Assembly: GCA_037176885.1 (NCBI GenBank)
Contig: JAWWNJ010000062.1
Location: 310,001 to 374,000, forward strand
Reading direction: 5' to 3'
DNA from: Favolaschia claudopus
Taxonomy: Eukaryota; Basidiomycota; Agaricomycetes; Agaricales; Mycenaceae
Length of the DNA: 64,000 nt
The first letter of the stretch is position 1, and each line of letters opens with the position of its first letter. Below, in pieces: positions 23,955 to 36,035 of the stretch. Under the pieces are notes generated by a model. That model ran no database searches. It was not told the origin of the DNA and saw only the letters and a list, made by a program, of their open reading frames with translations. Position numbers and translations under genes: made by a program.

Positions 23955-25367
23955 TCAGAACGAACTGTCTATCCAGGTGCTATAATCCGATCCCAACACC
24001 TGAGCATGGGTTATCGGCGTCGACATTGACGTATACATAACGCGTTGAGAGGTGCTTGCTCCTGCACCGGAGTTGTTGATTTCGCTGTAAATTCTGCGAA
24101 GCGTTGAAGGGGGTGATACGAGTGACAGCTTTGCAGACTCACGGGGTCGCACCAGCGGCCAACGTGGTGTAGCCAGCCGCGTTGATGAGGTTGGGCAAGA
24201 CCTGTAAACGAGCGCAGATGAGGTCTATTTTCTTCCTGATGTTGCAGTACCACACACCGAGTTCTGGAAGACTACTCGAGCGTACATCCTCCACGGGCTT
24301 GTGAATTGATTGAGCTGCGCGTACCTACTTGGCAGGAAATATAACCTCACCGTCCGAGATAAACTTTCCCGACCAGAGACGTAGAACTAGCAGAGGTGAT
24401 TGTGGAAGAGTCGATAACATAGTAAGAAGGATCGGTCGTGCTGTCCCTCGAATTCGCAGTGATCGCTCCCCCGCCGTTGGAGGCAAGAGTACATTCACCG
24501 AACCAGGCTGATGCTGAGCCGTAGATGTAATCGACCGCGCCTTCGATGAAACAGTTGCTGTACGTTTGTGGATGTTAGGGGGTCATCGTTTACTCGAGCA
24601 GTCCGAATACATTACCTATAGTATTGAAAGCCACCTCCGTCTGCGAGCAGAGTGTCTTGATATCCAGTCACGGAGAGACCGTAGAATCCTTGTCGGGTGC
24701 CTTTAGCGCTGAGAGCGGTAGCTTGCTTACCAGTCCCGTACGAATTCTTAGAAAAAAATCAATCCTTGGGTACAGAGCCTCAGAAGATGAGAGGCTACAT
24801 ACGACGATGTTGATGTTGTAGATGCGGAGATTTGGGGCAGAACTAGTTGCCCGAACAGTCGCGCATGCATCATCTATACAAATTCATTAACAGGAACTCT
24901 CGAGGCTTCCAGCCAGCACTTACTCCCTCCATTGTCCTGCGCGTTCAGATTATGAGTGATCGTCACGCTATTTTGCTTGTAGGATCCAGTACTTTCAGAC
25001 AAAGTCAGTCCCTCCCCAAACTCAATAGAGAAGGAGACATGGCGGTGACGAACTCGGTGGTGGAACCCATGATAGTCAAGCTGGGATGGGAAATAATAAC
25101 TTGTTCATTGTAAACTCCGGGATAGATGAAGATAGTTGCGGCTGCGCTCCCACTGAGAGAGGTGACCGCAGCACTAACGGTGCTAATGGTAAACGGCTTT
25201 CAGCAGCAGCAAAGTCGATGATTTTGTACACAAGCATGTACGAACGTGAATTGCCCAGAGGTAGCGCCAGTTTGACGTACAACAATGGCACCAGCAGGAG
25301 GTGTTGTGCGAGATGCGCCATACACAAGAGGGATGAATAGCAAGAAGAAAGGGACGTTAACCAACAT
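23955..25367 (-). CDS. Secreted pectin methylesterase (CE8)
   Basis: Begins at 25367 with MLVNVPFFLLFIPLVYGAS, a typical signal peptide. Spliced exons give IFIYPGVYNEQV, LTIMGSTTDTGSYKQNSVTITH, the Asp motif GYQDTLLADGGG, then CFIEGAVDYIYG with the second catalytic Asp, and RPWRMYARV with the catalytic Arg/Trp. The chain ends near DYSTWIDSSF. All CE8 active-site residues are therefore intact. The enzyme de-methylates homogalacturonan outside the cell, which prepares pectin for polygalacturonase. The gene is divergent from the polygalacturonase gene at 25741, with 373 bases between them. At least seven introns; the first junction (FTF|PFTIS) is the least certain. Confidence 0.87.
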
Positions 25368-25740
25368 TGTAGCGCGAGGGATTGGAAGTGTTGTTGCTAT
25401 TGACTCGGAAATTTATGGAGAAGAGCAACGGCGTAGGTTCGGGTGCACGGCCGCGCCGCAACACAAGGGCTTTCCACTAACATTCCACGGATATCATGGC
25501 GCGTAGACTCGTGGTTCATCGATGAATAGGTTAGAGATTCCGATTGGCAAGTGGGCGTTGAGTTCAGGCCGGGCTCTGGTCAGCCCCCGCGGCCAACCGT
25601 GCCGGATGTCGGGCCGCCTCGTCCGATGCACTCAACCGAAACCACCACCGCTCGCCAGACGACCATGACGGAGAAATAGGTTCGAATAGGTTCGTATAAA
25701 GCATGCGCTCATTCAGAAACATCTCAACGGTTGCATTGCC
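25368..25740. promoter_or_regulatory. Bidirectional promoter of the pectinase pair
   Basis: 373 bases between divergent pectin methylesterase and polygalacturonase starts. A TATAAA lies at 25695-25700, 41 bases before the polygalacturonase ATG. CCCCGC near 25590 matches the CreA/Mig1 site on the opposite strand (GCGGGG). A short direct repeat (AATAGGTTCG twice) lies at about 25675-25695. Carbon-catabolite control of both genes is an inference. Confidence 0.45.
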
Positions 25741-27386
25741 ATGAACCAGCCAAATTATTTTCTGCGCGTCGTCGCCTTTGTCTCAATTCTCTTCAGCGCG
25801 GTTTGGGCAAGTCCTCCAACGCCTGTTTCAGTCGCCAAACGTGCCGTCTGTACCCCCGCCTCAGCCGGCAATGCTGGCACAGACGACGTGCCTGCTATCC
25901 AAGCAGCTTTCAAATCTTGTGGAAATGGTGGTACTATAGTCATTCCTGCCGGAAAAACATACGCCATCCGGAGCACCCTTTCTTTCGCTGGTTGTAAGTA
26001 TACTGGGTTTCCAATGAAGCAGAGAAAACTGAGTATTTTCAGGTGTCAATTGCGATTTCCAGATCGAGGGAACCCTCAAGATGTCGGAAGACCTTACATT
26101 CTGGAACGGAAAGCAAGCAGTCATTTTAATCAGCGGAATTACTGGTGCCAGAATGCGCTCCGTGACAGGCACTGGAATTGTCGATGGCAATGGCGTGCCC
26201 TACTGGATTCGTAGGATGATTTTATCGATATGACAATTTCCCTCCAACTTACCTGTTACCCCCAGAATTCGCCGCCGACAGTTCATACAAACGTCCGACA
26301 CTCGTATACACCACTGGTTCCAGCGGTATCACAATATCTAGCCTTCGGTTCAAAAACCCAGCCAACGTCTTCCATTCTGTGACGGGCGGCAGCTCAAACG
26401 TCGTGTACGACTCGTTGAGAATGGACGCAACATCAACAGCCAACGCCACTGCAAAGAATACAGACGGCTTTGACATCGGCTCAAGCAGTCATGTCACCGT
26501 GAGGTGCGTTGTACTCTTTCTTCTGAATTCTAACTCATCTATCGCAGAAATACAATGGTCACCAATCAGGTGCGTATGATTTATTGCATCGTGCTTGTGG
26601 CCCTTCTCAACCTATTTAGGACGATTGTGTCGCGCTCAAGGCTGGTCAGTAATTTATCATCGTACTGATCGACACTATGCTGACCTTCATCAATTCAAAG
26701 GTTCCAACTTTGCCCTCGTCAGCAACATCACTTGCGACGGTTCCCATGGCCTTTCAGTTGGGAGTCTCGGCGGCGGCGCGGGCTCGAAAGACTCTGTAAG
26801 CGGGAGTCCCTGCTTAGGGTCAGAGTTAGCTGCACTAGCCTCACCCCTTTTTTTCTGCCACAGGTGACCAACGCATTCCTTGGTCCAGCGGTCATGAAGA
26901 ACAGTGCAAAAGCCGTTGGCATCAAAGTCAGTTGCGATTCTGGTTGTGTTCAACGTCGCTGATAGGTTCAAGCTTTATGAGGGCGGTTCCAGTCATGGTG
27001 TCGCCACTGTATCCAATGTCACCTGGAGTGGAATCACCGTTCAGAACTGCGACTACGCAATTCAGATCCAGAGCTGCTATTCAGCGGCTGATACGACGAA
27101 CTGTGTCTCCAACACCGATAGCTTGACAGGCGTTACTTTCACTGGGTTCACCGGGACGACGTGCGCATAATATCTTCTTCTTTTGTCGCGAATTTCAATT
27201 TAAAAGATGCATAGGTCAACCAAATTTAGCCCTGTCGTCGCCAATCTCAACTGTGCACCTTCGTCCACATGTAATGTCGTCGTGAACGGCTTCAGCGTGA
27301 AGCCCCCAAGTGGAACAGCTTCGGTGCTTTGCTCAAATATTGACAGTAGTCTCGGGCTGTCTTGCTCCGGCAAAGCGTCTGGCTGA
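25741..27386 (+). CDS. Secreted polygalacturonase-type glycoside hydrolase (GH28)
   Basis: An N-terminal signal peptide (hydrophobic VVAFVSILFSAVWA) is followed by a mature protein with AGTDDVPAIQAAFKSCG, typical of GH28. The active-site series is complete: NTDGFDIG, QDDCVALK, GSHGLSVGSLGG and, after splicing at 26926, GIKLYEGG. The first residue of the last motif is Gly rather than the usual Arg of RIK. The final exon ends in CSGKASG at 27386. It should hydrolyse homogalacturonan or a related pectin chain by the beta-helix inverting mechanism; endo versus exo cannot be decided, although GSLGG and the late motif look more like exo-acting members. Introns are short and numerous (at least seven). 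Confidence 0.88.
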
Positions 27387-27563
27387 AAAGGAGCGAAGCT
27401 CGATGTACGAGACGTTCGTATTGATAGTTTCAAATCAATTGTCAATTCATTCAAACTGTGACTCGACGTCCTGAAGCTCTAACAGTCCCCAAACAGAAGC
27501 GTGGTATAAAGATATCGCGAACTTGCATGCAGGATAATCTCTTCTTTCGTGCTGGAAATATAC

Positions 27564-29536
27564 CTAAAGATTCGCCTGGATATCAATTCCCCTCAATTCA
27601 CCCTCGTTCTCCCATGCGTTTAGGACTTCCGTGAAGTTGACGATGCCTTCTCCCCACGTTGCACCACGAGCCGCCTTCATCTGATCCTTAACGTCCGTTA
27701 TTTTCGCCGCCTCCCGATTGATGTAGCTCGGTGTGCACCCAGGCACAGCCGAAAACCAGGCCGCTCTCTTGAGGATCTCTGACCCCCATTCATCCTGAGC
27801 CGCCTTGGTCACTTCGACTGTGACCAGGTTGCTGGAACCAACGCGTCGCTCGGCCTCCGCCAGCATCTTGGCGACATGGGACGTGAGGAGGGTAAGGGTG
27901 AAGGTGAAATTCGACGTCACGCCTGTTTGCAGTGGGCCAGGGAAGAATAGATTCGGAAACCCGTGCGATGCGACACCGTGGAGCGTCTCCGCTCCCTCTC
28001 GGACCCACAACTCATCCATGTCCAGCCCGTCTCGTCCAATGACCTTGACGCCTGCACGCTGCCCTGGACTGCCAATGCTGCCTCCAGTACTTATCGAGTA
28101 TCCAGTGCTGAGAACCAGGACGTCGATAGGGTATGAGGTTCCAGCGACAACGACAGCGTTTTCTGTCATTGAATCTACGCCCTTGCCATCAGTGTCGACG
28201 AGCGTCACATTGGGAAGGTTAAAGCTGGGTAGGTAGTCGTCGTGGAACGTCGGACGCTTGCACCAAGTCGGGTACCAGTGCTTCAGTTTGTCCGCAGTTG
28301 CGGGATCTTTGACAACTTCGCTAGTGCGCGCGCGGATTCTCTCCGCGCGTTCGAGGTCGTTTGCATGCAACATGGCGACATGATCCTGAATCTTCTCAGG
28401 CGAAACGATACCGGGACCGCCAATGAGACCGAAATAGGCGCGGCTATGAGTCCAACCGTCGTCGACGAGGTCTTCGCCAATGGGCGCATTGACAAGCCAC
28501 GAATTGAAGTTGTTGCTCCGAGCACGCTGCCAGCCTTTGGTGGAGGTAATCTTCTTCCATTCATCGGGATCAGTGGGGCGCTGGCCACGGACATCCACGC
28601 TGGACGGCGTGCGCTGAAAGACATAGAGGTGCTTCGCCCACTTGGCCAGCTCAGGGACGACCTGAACAGCAGTCGCGCCAGTGCCGAGAATCCCGACCCG
28701 TTTATCTTTCAACTTGTCGAGAGACCATTGAACGTTGGTTCCACCCGTGATATCGTAGTTCCAGCGCGACGTATGAAAGTGCTCGCCTTTGAACTTATCG
28801 AAACCAGGCAAACGAGGGATTTGCGGAGTATTCAGAGTTCCAGACGCTATGAACATGTATTGCGCCTTCAACTTGATCTCTTTCTTCGGCTCATTTGGAC
28901 CTCTATTTTCCGCAAGCTGTATGATCCACCTCTTCGCGTCAGTGTCCCACTGAGAACTGCGGCACTGCGTCCGGAACAGCGCTTTGTCGGTCAGTTTCCA
29001 CTGCTCAGCGATCCGCTCGGTATGCGCTCGAAGTTCGGGACCATAAGCATATCTGTGCTTCGGCATATACCCAGTCTCCTCGAGCAGCGGCATGTAGATG
29101 TAGCTCTCGACATCACACATCAAGCCTGGGTAGCGGTTCCAGTACCAAGTGCCCCCGAAGCCTCCGGCGACGTCAACGATGCGAATGTCTGCAGCACTGA
29201 ACCCAGCCTCAATGAGGTGGACTGCGAACGACAAGCCGCCGAATCCCGCGCCGACAATGAAGAATTTGACGTCGTCGCCTTCAGCGATAGCGGGCGTGGC
29301 GCGATTGAAAGCGTCATGGTCAACCCAGGGATCGTCGGCAAGGTATTTGAATTCAGCAGAATCGGCTGGCCTGAGGAATTGCTTGACACCGTCAGAGCGC
29401 ACGCGCTTGTTACGCTCTTCGATGTATCTACGATGTTCATATAACTCTTTAGCAGGCGTACTCGAACAACAAGATGAACCCACTTTTGCCTGAGAGCGGG
29501 GTCGCTGACAGCCACACCAGCGTCACTGAGATCCAT
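27564..29536 (-). CDS. Baeyer-Villiger-type flavin monooxygenase, paralogue 2
   Basis: Two exons (29536-29484 and 29427-27564), 638 residues. The first exon encodes MDLSDAGVAVSDPALRQ and joins YIEERNKRVRSDG. FAD motifs are VGAGFGG and GGFGGTWYWNRYPG. The fingerprint is FKGEHFHTSRW and the NADPH motif ILGTGATAVQ. It shares intron position and most motif residues with the copies at 19317, 39323 and 42242. It differs from copy 1 at the N-terminus (Asp-Leu-Ser instead of Glu-Ser-Gly-Pro). The gene lies next to the polygalacturonase, convergent with it. Confidence 0.9.
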
Positions 29537-30224
29537 AGGGCAGACAGAGAGTTGTGAGAACGACAAGAGAATTCAAGGAAATAAATGGTGTGGTCCATGG
29601 TGTAGTAATTTATCATGCATAAACTGAGCTCGCTGGTCCTGGCCCGGTTACACAAAGGGCTGACAAAACGGTCCGACCTTCGACGAGTGAAGGAGAAAAC
29701 GATGATCATCTCGACCATCCATTGGCAGATCAGGGAGTGAATTACCCGACGTTCAATACCGTGTAGGAAGGAAGGAACATGGGCTGATGTTCCCAAGCCT
29801 GGGTCGATCGCGGCGATCTCCCGGCCACCGAACGACGAGCTACGACGAGACAAGACATTTTAGCAGTGGATCATGGGTGAAAACCGAGTGAGGTAGTCCC
29901 AAGACTGAACCAGTCCAGCTAGAGGCTAGAGCCTGGTGAAGTGCTGACACAAGTTGAAACACTGGCATCGGTGACTGAGATATTTGAGGAAAGCGAAGCA
30001 CATGAATAATAGCTTCTCTAGCGGCCCGTTGTTGTGTTCGGATGCGCACAAGCAAGTATGTACTGCGTACACAGTAAGTGGTGGTTGGTGTTTCGGTGCG
30101 AGCGGGTCACGCGTCACTATACCTGACCAAGTGTACTGTACACTCGAACCTTAAGATAATTTATTGCGATATTTCTTTACAATGAAACTACACAACTAAG
30201 TAATACATGCAGCTGTTGAGGCGA
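29537..30224. other. Intergenic region, no gene seen
   Basis: About 690 bases holding the promoter of monooxygenase 2 and the 3' flank of the gelsolin gene. Short open frames here have no homology that I recognise. Confidence 0.4.
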
Positions 30225-31600
30225 TCAAGCTCCTAGAACCTGTAAAAACGCCTCGCTCTCATGTCCTTCCCGCATTTTGACAATCGAGGTCGCAGCACGG
30301 TGGTGTCCATCGGCCTGCTGCTCGTACAGATATCGCTGAGCATACTGCGGAGCTAAACGTTTCTCTGTCAGAGACGCGTCCTTCCCAATCCACACGTATA
30401 TCGCAGGATATGCGGCATCGCTGGCATCATCGAGGAGGAACGCATCGGCGGAGTCGAGCGCTGACCGCGACACTGAGTCTACGTGTGAGAAGGTGACGCC
30501 ACCTGAGGCATCGGAGAGGCGGAAGAGCCTCGGCGCCGCGTCGCTCGCCGACGAAGGTCGGGCGGGGGAGACTGTTACACCATCGCCGAATTCGGCGAGG
30601 AATGTACCTGCACCCGACGCGCCTGCATCTGAAATGCCGTCAGCACCAGGCGTGCAGTATTACGGAGAAAATCATACCGAAGACCTGTACATCACAGTGA
30701 CCTTGACGAGGCTCAACGAGGCTCTGAGAAAATTCTGCCCCCTTGAATTTTTCCTTCGGGGAACTCGTCTTGGTGTTAAACTGCCAAACATGCACACCCT
30801 TGTCGAGGACATAGACGTCGCCCTCTACAATGCGCTCGGCAACCGCAGGCACCTCGCGGACAACGAGATTGTCTTTGGTGCCATGCTTGGAGAGCTTGAC
30901 GAGATACAATTTGTGCAGGTCCAAAGGAGGGACTTCAGTGACATGGTGGAAACCGGTAGCGACTCCCCCACGAAGGACAGTGAAGCGGGGAAAGTATGAC
31001 AAGAAGCGTGGAGATTCATAGCCTTGAACCTCACGGTACTGAATGGGAACACCGCGAAGGTCTGGAAAGTAGATGTGAGTTGAACAGAAAGAGATTCGAG
31101 CCCAGATGTCGGCCAGACGCGCATAACTTACGGTCGTCCAATTCCACAGTCTTATACGCCGCGGTGCCTGCTTCGTCCTGGCTTGTCTCTTCACCCAACC
31201 AGAAATGAAGGTCGTAAGAAAAAGACTCTGCATCCGGGCTTGTCTTGTATGTCTAGAGAAGGACATAGATTGCATGCTCAACATATCCCGCATGCAAGGT
31301 AGAAACCTACATTGAGAACAATATACGAGTCGCCGTTGTAGAGCGAGCCTTGTCTGTCCTTCGGCCATTCAACAACTTTAAATTGCTCGATCCGCCAGAT
31401 CTGTAGACCGGTTTCGGTTCCAGCATTGTCCCATGCGGGTTCTTTATCGCCTGCGGCTTCCCTCACATGCTTCTCGAGCTGGCAAAAGCTCAAGTTTGCC
31501 CTCCAACACCGATATCAATTGAAAGACTTGCATCGGATCCCAGCAATGCGATATTGGAGTCTTCAATGTTGTAAACAGTGGGTTTGGTGAGGTGGGCCAT
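30225..31600 (-). CDS. Gelsolin/severin-like actin-binding protein
   Basis: The start [18 protein letters not shown] and the blocks [56 protein letters not shown] and [13 protein letters not shown] match fungal gelsolin-like proteins, which have three gelsolin repeats. GDVYVLDKG and [19 protein letters not shown] belong to repeat 2, and [16 protein letters not shown] to repeat 3. Such proteins sever or cap actin filaments in a calcium-dependent way, in the cytoplasm. The first intron (31531-31479) has a GC donor (GCAAGT) and normal AG acceptor. Without splicing it there, the frame is lost before [10 protein letters not shown]. Minor exon borders downstream are tentative. Confidence 0.88.
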
Positions 31601-32618
31601 TTCGTATGATATTATTCAGGTCAATCGATTCTGGCCAACGAAATGGGAGAGGGAGAGAGTGCGAAATGGCACTCCCGTCGGAGTCGCCGTCATTGACGAT
31701 CAGCGCCGAGAGTCACAGGGGCTGTTGCCAAACAAGCACAACATTGAACTTGACCTGAACTCTCACTGTCAGTGTACTTAGCAGTCAACGATTTGCAACC
31801 CATACAACGTTTCATCTATACCGCCGTGTCCCGACGTCCTGCAAAATGTCAAAATCAGCGACACCAGTATCTACCTGTCGATGTTTTATCACCTTGTGAT
31901 CTCCGCTTTGACTGTACTACATACAACACGGTGCCTCAATCGAGACTCCTCACAATTGGGCCCCCAGCACGTTCGCTCTATCCTTGGGGGGAAAATGTAC
32001 CGTTGATGTTGTTCTGCGAGCTATAATCGTCCGAATATCTCCACCTAACCCGCGCTATACCGGGGAGCGATGTTTTCGACACTGTGTGCTCTTGCTTGAC
32101 AACTCTCTAATTCCCTACAAAATTATCTTGGCGGCGGGCAGGCCCTTCCGATATATCTGACTCATCTACTTGCTCGTTGCTCCCCTTGATTTTATTCACC
32201 CCTACTGCTTCTCTATCCCGCACATGTACTCCCAGCTTTGCTCAGACTGTCGATTTGACCCCGGTATCGATCCTTCGGCAACCATAGGTGGCGTTCTTGC
32301 GGCATTGATATCTTGCAATAGACGGTGTTTTGGTTGGGGATATTGCCCAAGCCCAAGCTCTCAACGACGCAAGAGAGAATAACATACTTGTCACCTATCT
32401 CAGGTATCCCCGCTCAAAACTGTGTCAGTTGAGCATTTTCAACCTCTGAATCGGCTTATCGTGCCTTCAAATGTCCCTCGCTATTTCGAGAGTTTCGTCG
32501 GGTGCAGAAATATGGCCAAGGACGGGGAAGTACCTGACACTTCATTTCGCACAAAGTGCGATAGCCGCTGCCGTATAAAACTCTGGATGGTCCCGCTCTC
32601 CTCAGGAGAGATCCTACT
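31601..32618. other. Divergent intergenic region
   Basis: About 1 kb between the gelsolin and pathogen-related starts. Only a TATA box (32574-32580) was identified; no gene seen. Confidence 0.4.
32574..32580 (+). promoter_or_regulatory. TATA box of the pathogen-related protein gene
   Basis: TATAAAA centred 42 bases upstream of the ATG at 32619, a normal distance for a fungal gene with a short 5' UTR. Confidence 0.55.
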
Positions 32619-33454
32619 ATGTCCGACAAGACCCCAGCTCTACCAGATTATGTTCTCGACCCTAATGCTGTCCTGAAGGACGACTGGGCCAAGTGGAGAC
32701 ACAAGCGGGTGCCCGACTATGCGCGGACCCGCGCGGACTACGAAAGAAGTGACTTTTCTTCCGCTCCCTAAAATCATGGTCCTCATGTCGTCTATCCAAT
32801 ACCTAGCCAAGAAAATGACCCACGAACCAGGAAGCCTGATATCCCTCGTCGAGAATCTAGTCAAGAACTGGGAAATCGAGGCATCGTACAAGCTCGACTA
32901 CAAGGACTGGCGCACGGTCGACCACGACAAGTACACCTTCGCCGTGAACGGCGGACCCGCAACTTCAGGCGAACATATGCTCAAAGTCGGCACCTACAAC
33001 GCCATCATCGCTCCAAACGCGTACTACAGCCCCGAGCACTCAGATTTTGCGTCTAGTCATGTCACCTTCAAGAGTATGATGCCGACGTTTGCTTGGGAGG
33101 TGTTCGAGGTCTATAGCGGACCTCCGCAAGTGGTGTTCCGGTGGAGACATTGGGGCGAAATGAAAAACGACTACGAAGGGTACAACGAGTGAGAGTGTCA
33201 GTGATTGTCTGTTGAATTGATTACTGATGATTCGTAGACGCGGCGAGCGAGTCACGATAAAGGCACATGGAAAAGTGCTCGACATTGAGGGAGTGACTGT
33301 CGCGGTCGTGAATGACAAACTTCAGCTCCAAAAGGTTGAGACATGGTTTGACCCTTTGGAAATGTTTCGCCAAATGGGCCCGGCTGGCGACGGATCTGAG
33401 ACCGCTCTGTCCGGGGCTGCTCAATGTCCTTTGGGATTCAAGCCAAAACTATGA
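32619..33454 (+). CDS. Pathogen-related protein-like (SnoaL/NTF2-like fold)
   Basis: Three exons (32619-32748, 32807-33188, 33238-33454) encode 242 residues. Conserved blocks are LPDYVLDPNAVLKDD, WRHKRVPDYARTRADYE, GSLISLVENLVKNWEIEAS, KYTFAVNGG, GTYNAIIAPNAYYSPE and PPQVVFRWRHWGEM. They follow the pattern of the plant and fungal pathogen-related proteins, an NTF2/SnoaL-like family of unknown biochemical role (recognised from family memory). No signal peptide is seen, so it is probably cytosolic. The name comes from plant infection responses and does not imply a role in disease here. Confidence 0.8.
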
Positions 33455-33648
33455 ATTGTCGTGATCTTTTGTTACCGCTGGGTTTTATGCCTGTGTATGT
33501 AAATGCAGAATATGATGTGCCTAGCTCGGGTTTCTCTCCTGCCTGACTCTGAAAATGCACCATAGTACAATGGAATCTATCTGACCACCCACATGCTAGA
33601 TAGGCCACCAATACAACCACTTACGCGCATGGCCTGCCGCCAGTGTGT

Positions 33649-35316
33649 TTAAGATGAGCGTTTTTTACTTTTACGTTTTTGTACAACCGTCCGTCCCAAA
33701 GTAGAGAAATTGCGTTTCTCCGGCGGGATATATTCCAAGCCCAGCTCCCGCAGCACCTCCTCCTCCGTCTCCCCCCGCACGAGTTCCCAAAATCCCTCAT
33801 GCGGCACCACATCATTCTCATTCCACCGCCAAAGTCCAAATTCATTTAAATGCATCCCGACTTTGGTTGCGCGGAGACGGAGGTCGCGGTTGAAGTCGAT
33901 GTCGCCTGTCAAGGAGAGTAGAGCTGCGCCACGGGACTTTTGAGCGACAAGACTGGAAGACGAAAGGGTCATCAGACATTTTTTCGCAGACAACAAGATG
34001 AAGACAAAGTTACTTGAGGTCTGCCCGGCGATAGGCACCCTCTCCGTTGGCAATGGCCGTCACACGCCGTTTGCGCTCGGCGAGTCGGTCGTCTTTAACA
34101 GCCAACTCGGAATCAGGGAGGAGGACAATGCCTTGCCATTTGAGGTCTCCACTGGCGAGGGTCGCTGCGGTGATACCACGGGACTCGAGTACGGGCAACA
34201 CGTCGTCTTTGAAAAGCGACGGAGGGCGCTTTCCGTTCCCATTTCCATTTCCGTTTCCGTTCTTGGTTTTGGTTTTCCGTTTTTGAGCGTCTGGAGGGAT
34301 TTCGATATGATCTGGGTAGACCGTCGGAAAAGGAACGTATACGTGGTCGGGGTGTAAAATAATTAGGTCGATATCTGAAGAGTGGGGGGCACCACGTCGA
34401 CTAGAAAACTGTCGGATGGAGTGACAGAGAAAACGGCCAAATGAGCGTACTAGCTTCCACCGAGGATAACTTCGTACTTGGCGGATAAGAGGTTACGTAT
34501 GGCTTGCTGGGGAGGAAGTTCGCTCAAACGCACGACCCAGCCTAAGATTGAAACTAACCGCAACGTTTTCGGCTTCTTCACGAGAAACACGAGCTTCGAT
34601 ATGATGAGAATAAGTTACGCCTATGCGTTGAATATTCGTCAACATGGACATGAACTCTGGAGTCGTCCGTAGCTGTTCGATGGACCTGCAGCCGGCAGCT
34701 ACTAGTTGGCGCGCTTTGACGGGTCTGGGGAAGTTCAGTCAACGACGAATACAGAAAAAGTGCACACACCCAATGCCAGATACCTCCTCCAGCTCCGTTT
34801 GCGCAGCACGTTCTAACTTTGATCGTTCCAGGGCTTCAGAGTCAACTTCCTCGCCTGTGAAAGATATATTCTCAGACATGGTCCATATAAGCAACCAACA
34901 TAGCAAACAGACCTGACGACATTGCCAGATATTCCTGTATCCGTCGGTATATTCCCGGACCAACGCCTCTCAGCTAAGCACAGTATCAGCGTAGTTCAGC
35001 GGAGCCCTTAGCAAAGGACGTAAACCAACCGTCTTGGCTTCACTCGCTGACACTGGATGGTCAAGCTGGCCAATGACGCGGATGGCATCGGTAAACGCCT
35101 TGATTTTGTACACATTCTTATCCGCAAGCTTCGACTCTTCCTCCTTGTCTGAATCAACCGCGTTTAGAGTCGCGTTCGGACGCATGAGCATAGGGACCTA
35201 CGGCTTCTCAGCATGTCGAGGATGGCATGGTTGGGGCCTTGTGTAGAGTAAGCTCGTAGAGGGAGACGCAGACAAGCTCTTGAATGGATGGGAAGGCGCC
35301 CACGACCAAAAAGCAT
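33649..35316 (-). CDS. Family X DNA polymerase with mitochondrial-type leader
   Basis: The N-terminus is MLFGRGRLPIHSRACLRLP followed by LRAYSTQGP, an Arg-rich leader of mitochondrial type. The 8-kDa region follows (NVYKIKAFTDAIRVIGQ), then GVGPGIYRRIQEYLA and VSGIGPVKARQLV helix-hairpin-helix motifs. The nucleotidyltransferase signature is intact after splicing at AGCTA|T: GGSYRRGAPHSSDIDLII, with two catalytic Asp. SLTGDIDFNRDLRLRATK supplies the thumb-side motif. The extreme C-terminus is Lys-rich. Members fill short gaps in base excision repair or end joining; no BRCT domain is present, which is closer to polymerase beta than to lambda. Mitochondrial location is inferred from the leader alone. 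About eight exons. Confidence 0.85.
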
Positions 35317-36035
35317 CCAGTTTCGGGTGTCTAGTCCTCTAACATCGAGGAGCTGGACGAGCAAAATTTCCCAATTTGGACGCGAACTGAGTAATACGTG
35401 TATGGTTAGGGTTAGTTACTTGGGCCTTCATGAAGGCAAGTTCCACAATTTCCAGGTCATTCAAGGCGATGAAGCTGCTCAAAAAATCCACGGTACGCCT
35501 ACTTACGCTCACAGCGGTACAGTAAAAAAATAAAATCCCAACAAAGATGTGCACCTCGCATAGTACGCCCACCAACACTTTCCTCACCAGGTCAACGTTT
35601 CCACGCAAAGGACAAGAAGAAAATCAATCAATCTGGCCCCAACGCACCCTGCAGTCCATGAACACCGTAGTAAAGATGTCCACTTCGTCCTGCTAGAGCG
35701 CCGCCGTAGACAAGACCGCGCCGCGCCGAGGAGAGGGGTGCGGGCGGGTGACTAGGGGCTGTATGGAGACAGACAGAGAAAGGACGAGTTGAGGAAGGCA
35801 AAGAGATGAAGAAAGTTCACACATCAACAACGTTGACGAACGCAGCTGGATAGTATACTACAAAGGAAGACGTGAGGGCGAACAAAAAAGTACGGTACCA
35901 CGCAAAAAATACAACACAATCCCAGCGATTAAAGCGAATTCGAAGAATTTTGGAGTGAGGTCGGTGTCGACGAAGGGACGGGCGACAACGAAACGAACTG
36001 GGCAGCATCCCGACTTGAGACCAAAGCACGCAAGT
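35317..36035. other. Intergenic region between polymerase X and FYR genes
   Basis: About 720 bases. One short minus-strand frame near 35860-36100 has a hydrophobic run (FFEFALIAGIVLYFL), but it overlaps the FYR stop and lacks support. One AACCCTAACC occurs near 35405; a single copy is not a telomere. Confidence 0.4.

Noticed and set aside
28242..29444. 400-codon open frame on the plus strand
   Set aside because: Antisense shadow of monooxygenase paralogue 2; similar shadows occur opposite the other copies. No independent homology.
35400..35415. AACCCTAACC telomere-like sequence
   Set aside because: Only one partial double unit; telomeric arrays need many copies and this lies between ordinary genes.
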